A stretch of 64,000 nt of DNA from the NCBI RefSeq assembly GCF_012516395.1, contig NZ_CP051206.1, forward strand, positions 3,886,001-3,950,000, given 5' to 3'. The stretch's first letter is position 1. Every line of letters begins with the position of its first letter. Position numbers and translations under genes: made by a program. The DNA comes from Dolichospermum flos-aquae CCAP 1403/13F (GTDB taxonomy: Bacteria > Cyanobacteriota > Cyanobacteriia > Cyanobacteriales > Nostocaceae). The notes under the pieces are model-generated. The model had not been told where the DNA came from and did no database searches. It was given only the letters and a program-made list of their open reading frames with translations. Below are positions 61,935-64,000 of this stretch, piece after piece.

Positions 61935-63116
61935 ATGATTAATAAAATGTTTCGGAAAACACCCCTGGCTTGGCGACAATTAATGAAGGAAAAAACGCGG
62001 CTAATAATTGCAGTATCGGGAATTGCCTTTGCTGATATACTAATATTTATTCAGATGGGTTTTGAAACTGCATTATTTGATTCTGCTGTTAAACCTCATC
62101 GGAATTTACAAGCAGATTTAATATTAATTAATCCTCAATTTCAAGCCCTATTTTCAGCTAAAAGTTTTTCTAGAGAAAGACTTTATCAAGCATTGAGTTA
62201 CAACGGGGTAAAATCAGTTAGTTCTATTTACATTGGTACGGGACAATGGCGTAACCCTGAAACAAAACTGGATCGGGCTATTTTAGTTTGGGGTGTAGAT
62301 CCAACTGCACCTGGTTTAAAGTTTCCTGAACTTCAAGCCAAGAAAGATTATCTTAAACAATTGAATCAAGTTCTCTTTGATGAAGCTAGTCGTCCAGAAT
62401 ATGGAGAGATTGGCAAGATTTTCCGAGAAACTGGCAAGTTTAACGCCGGATTGAGCGGCAAAAATGTCAGTGTCAAGGGTGTATTTCAAAATGGTACTTC
62501 TTTTGCCGCTGATGGTAATGTTGTCATGAGTGATTCTACTTTTTTGCAATTATTTCCTACTCGTAAACCTGATCAAATTGAAGTTGGGTTAATTACTCTT
62601 CAACCCGGCGCTGATATTGAAAAAGTTAGAGAACAACTGCAAATAGGATTAAATCCAGATCCTCAAAAACCCTTTGTTGAAGTTGGTACTCCAGAAACAT
62701 TTGCTCAAAAAGAAAGAACTTATTGGGCTAATAGTACAGGTATTGGTTTTATTTTTGGCTTGGGTGTGATAGTCGGTTTCATTGTGGGGATTGTCATTGT
62801 TTATCAAATCCTTTACTCTGATGTTTCTGATCATTTACCAGAATACGCTACTCTCAAAGCAATGGGTTACACTGATAATTATCTATTGCGAGTTTTATTA
62901 CAAGAAGCATTGTTTTTAGCTGCATTGGGTTATTTACCTGCATTTTTCCTATCTTTTGGGTTATATCAAGTTACATTTGCCGCAACTCTTTTACCAATAT
63001 ATATGAAGGTAGATCGGGCAATTAATGTTTTTTTCTTAACAGTAATTATGTGTACTGTTTCTGGCGCAATAGCGATGCGAAAACTCCGTTCTGCTGATCC
63101 GGCGGATATTTTTTAA
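61935..63116 (+). CDS. DevC-like ABC exporter permease (FtsX/MacB type)
   Basis: About 393 residues: first span at about 27-47 (LIIAVSGIAFADILIFIQMG), a large periplasmic domain, then three spans at about 268-295, 320-345 and 365-385, the FtsX-like MacB core, ending KLRSADPADIF. Family phrase TPLAWRQLMKEKTRLIIAVS near the start is the DevC mark. Start taken at ATG 61935; GTG 61920 and ATG 61947 are alternatives. It follows the fusion protein by about 30 bp and precedes the ATPase gene by about 38 bp. Confidence 0.88.
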   Translation: MINKMFRKTPLAWRQLMKEKTRLIIAVSGIAFADILIFIQMGFETALFDSAVKPHRNLQADLILINPQFQALFSAKSFSRERLYQALSYNGVKSVSSIYIGTGQWRNPETKLDRAILVWGVDPTAPGLKFPELQAKKDYLKQLNQVLFDEASRPEYGEIGKIFRETGKFNAGLSGKNVSVKGVFQNGTSFAADGNVVMSDSTFLQLFPTRKPDQIEVGLITLQPGADIEKVREQLQIGLNPDPQKPFVEVGTPETFAQKERTYWANSTGIGFIFGLGVIVGFIVGIVIVYQILYSDVSDHLPEYATLKAMGYTDNYLLRVLLQEALFLAALGYLPAFFLSFGLYQVTFAATLLPIYMKVDRAINVFFLTVIMCTVSGAIAMRKLRSADPADIF

Positions 63117-63154
63117 CCTAACAATTTTTATATCTCACGCAAAGGTAAGGAACT

Positions 63155-63904
63155 ATGTCATTGGAAGTTACAACTATTCCTTCTGAAGTTATTTCTAGTT
63201 CAGAAACAGTTATTTCTGTTAGTAATCTCAATCATTATTTTGGGAAAGGGACGCTGCAAAAACAAGTCTTATTTGATATTAATTTAGAGATTAAGACAGG
63301 AGAAGTTGTCATTATGACTGGTCCATCTGGTTCGGGCAAAACTACCCTATTATCATTAATGGGCGGTTTACGTTCTGCCCAAAATGGCAGTTTACAAATA
63401 TTAGGACAGGAAATGTCCGGTGCAAAAAAAGGGCAATTAACTAAATTGCGTCGCCAAATTGGTTATATTTTTCAAGCACATAATTTGATGAGTTTTTTAA
63501 CAGCCAAAGAAAATGTGCGGATGTCTTTGGAGTTACATGAAAATCATCTCAATGGTGATATTAATGCTACAGCTACAGCGATGTTAGAACACGTTGGTTT
63601 AGCACAACATATTAATTCCTATCCAGAGAATTTATCCGGTGGACAAAAACAACGGGTAGCTATAGCCCGCGCTTTAGTCAGTCATCCAAAAATAGTCTTA
63701 GCAGATGAACCGACAGCTTCATTAGATAAACAATCGGGACGTGATGTGGTGGAATTAATGCAAATGTTAGCAAAAGAACAAAACTGTACCATTTTATTAG
63801 TCACCCATGATAACCGCATTCTCGATATAGCTGATCGGATTATTTACATGGAAGATGGACAATTGAAAAGTGATGGTGTAGAAATAGGAGTTAAAATAAA
63901 TTGA
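63155..63904 (+). CDS. DevA-like ABC exporter ATP-binding protein
   Basis: 249 residues: Walker A GPSGSGKTTLL near 58, Q-loop FQAHNLMSF, signature LSGGQKQRVAIARALV near 160, Walker B IVLADEPTASLD near 180, and VTHDNRILDIADRI with the switch His. The N-terminal 25 residues (MSLEVTTIPSEVISSSETV) are an extension before the ABC core, with good coding character. It energises the DevBC-like exporter encoded upstream. The paralogue at 59003-59707 is damaged, so this is the working copy. Confidence 0.92.
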   Translation: MSLEVTTIPSEVISSSETVISVSNLNHYFGKGTLQKQVLFDINLEIKTGEVVIMTGPSGSGKTTLLSLMGGLRSAQNGSLQILGQEMSGAKKGQLTKLRRQIGYIFQAHNLMSFLTAKENVRMSLELHENHLNGDINATATAMLEHVGLAQHINSYPENLSGGQKQRVAIARALVSHPKIVLADEPTASLDKQSGRDVVELMQMLAKEQNCTILLVTHDNRILDIADRIIYMEDGQLKSDGVEIGVKIN

Positions 63905-63911
63905 CACTTAT

Positions 63912-64000
63912 TTATTTAAGAATAATTTCCTCCCGAATTTCTAAATTGAGAGTGTGTTGAATTTTTAAAAGTTTTGTCAAACTAGCACTAGCATATCCAT
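63912..64000 (-). CDS. 3' end of a minus-strand gene cut by the window
   Basis: An open frame entering from the right edge: GYASASLTKLLKIQHTLNLE, then IREEIILK-stop at 63912. Composition looks like real coding sequence (charged, helical), but it is too short to identify. The reading extends past the window. Confidence 0.4.
   Translation of the reverse strand, partial: GYASASLTKLLKIQHTLNLEIREEIILK

Overview
The window looks like chromosome of a filamentous, probably heterocyst-forming cyanobacterium (Nostocales; Anabaena, Dolichospermum or Aphanizomenon type). The base composition is AT-rich and HIP1 octamers (GCGATCGC) are scattered through it. There are runs of tandem heptamers and many short palindromic or MITE-like repeats. 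Gene content agrees: cruF/cruG for myxol glycosides, a DevBCA-type exporter, ComFB, a pentapeptide-repeat protein, a PAP/fibrillin-like protein and cobalamin synthesis genes. Genus is not resolvable by eye, and all functions come from reading motifs, not from database searches.

Layout. 0-3.2 kb: sugar ABC importer without its ATPase (minus strand). 3.5-5.0 kb: remains of a Trypco1 / trypsin-like peptidase / probable STAND ATPase conflict module, decayed and carrying a MITE. 5.4-8.2 kb: large fusion of a PlsY-like acyltransferase with a PEP-utilising (PPDK/PEP synthase-like) enzyme. 8.4-10.2 kb: small membrane protein, PAP/fibrillin-like protein, pentapeptide protein. 10.8-18.8 kb: cobalamin block. 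cobG lies behind a cobalamin riboswitch, then cobH, cobI and a cbiG-cobJ fusion, with a tnpB element inserted between cobG and cobH; cobL is divergent. 19.4-25.6 kb: pdhB, secD-secF, small genes, a degenerate histidine kinase and a Sua5/TsaC protein. 25.6-27.4 kb: tandem-duplicated module of a small protein plus a retropepsin-like protease, then a lone RHH antitoxin. 27.4-31.5 kb: winged-helix protein, AAA ATPase split by a frameshift, and a PD-(D/E)XK nuclease. This is the best candidate here for an undescribed (perhaps defence) system.

31.8-35.7 kb: GAF sensor kinase that has lost its phospho-acceptor His, an aspartase/fumarase-family enzyme and a PIN toxin-antitoxin pair. 36.1-40.1 kb: NAD block (internally deleted pncB, nadD, an NrtR-type regulator, nadE). 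40.1-44.4 kb: M23 peptidase, ComFB, L,D-transpeptidase, and an ECF sigma / anti-sigma pair behind a sigma-E-like promoter. 44.5-46.9 kb: colicin-E5-like RNase with a possible immunity protein, a Ser/Thr kinase-TPR remnant, and a RlaP-like nucleotidyltransferase. 47.2-48.2 kb: rplU-rpmA with a leader hairpin. 48.9-51.4 kb: cruF-cruG. 51.5-56.2 kb: accessory genes (broken VapBC, HNH pair, DUF4351-like nuclease) between two inverted copies of a 160 bp repeat, together with an aminotransferase. 56.3-64 kb: RluA-type pseudouridine synthase, TMEM175-like channel, and a TetR-devB-devC-devA exporter operon whose promoter/operator also occurs, duplicated, upstream of the channel gene. A second, damaged devA-like gene lies between.

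Common themes are small mobile palindromes and MITEs changing genes, in-frame internal deletions (trypsin-like gene, pncB), and remnants of conflict and toxin-antitoxin systems around intact housekeeping operons.
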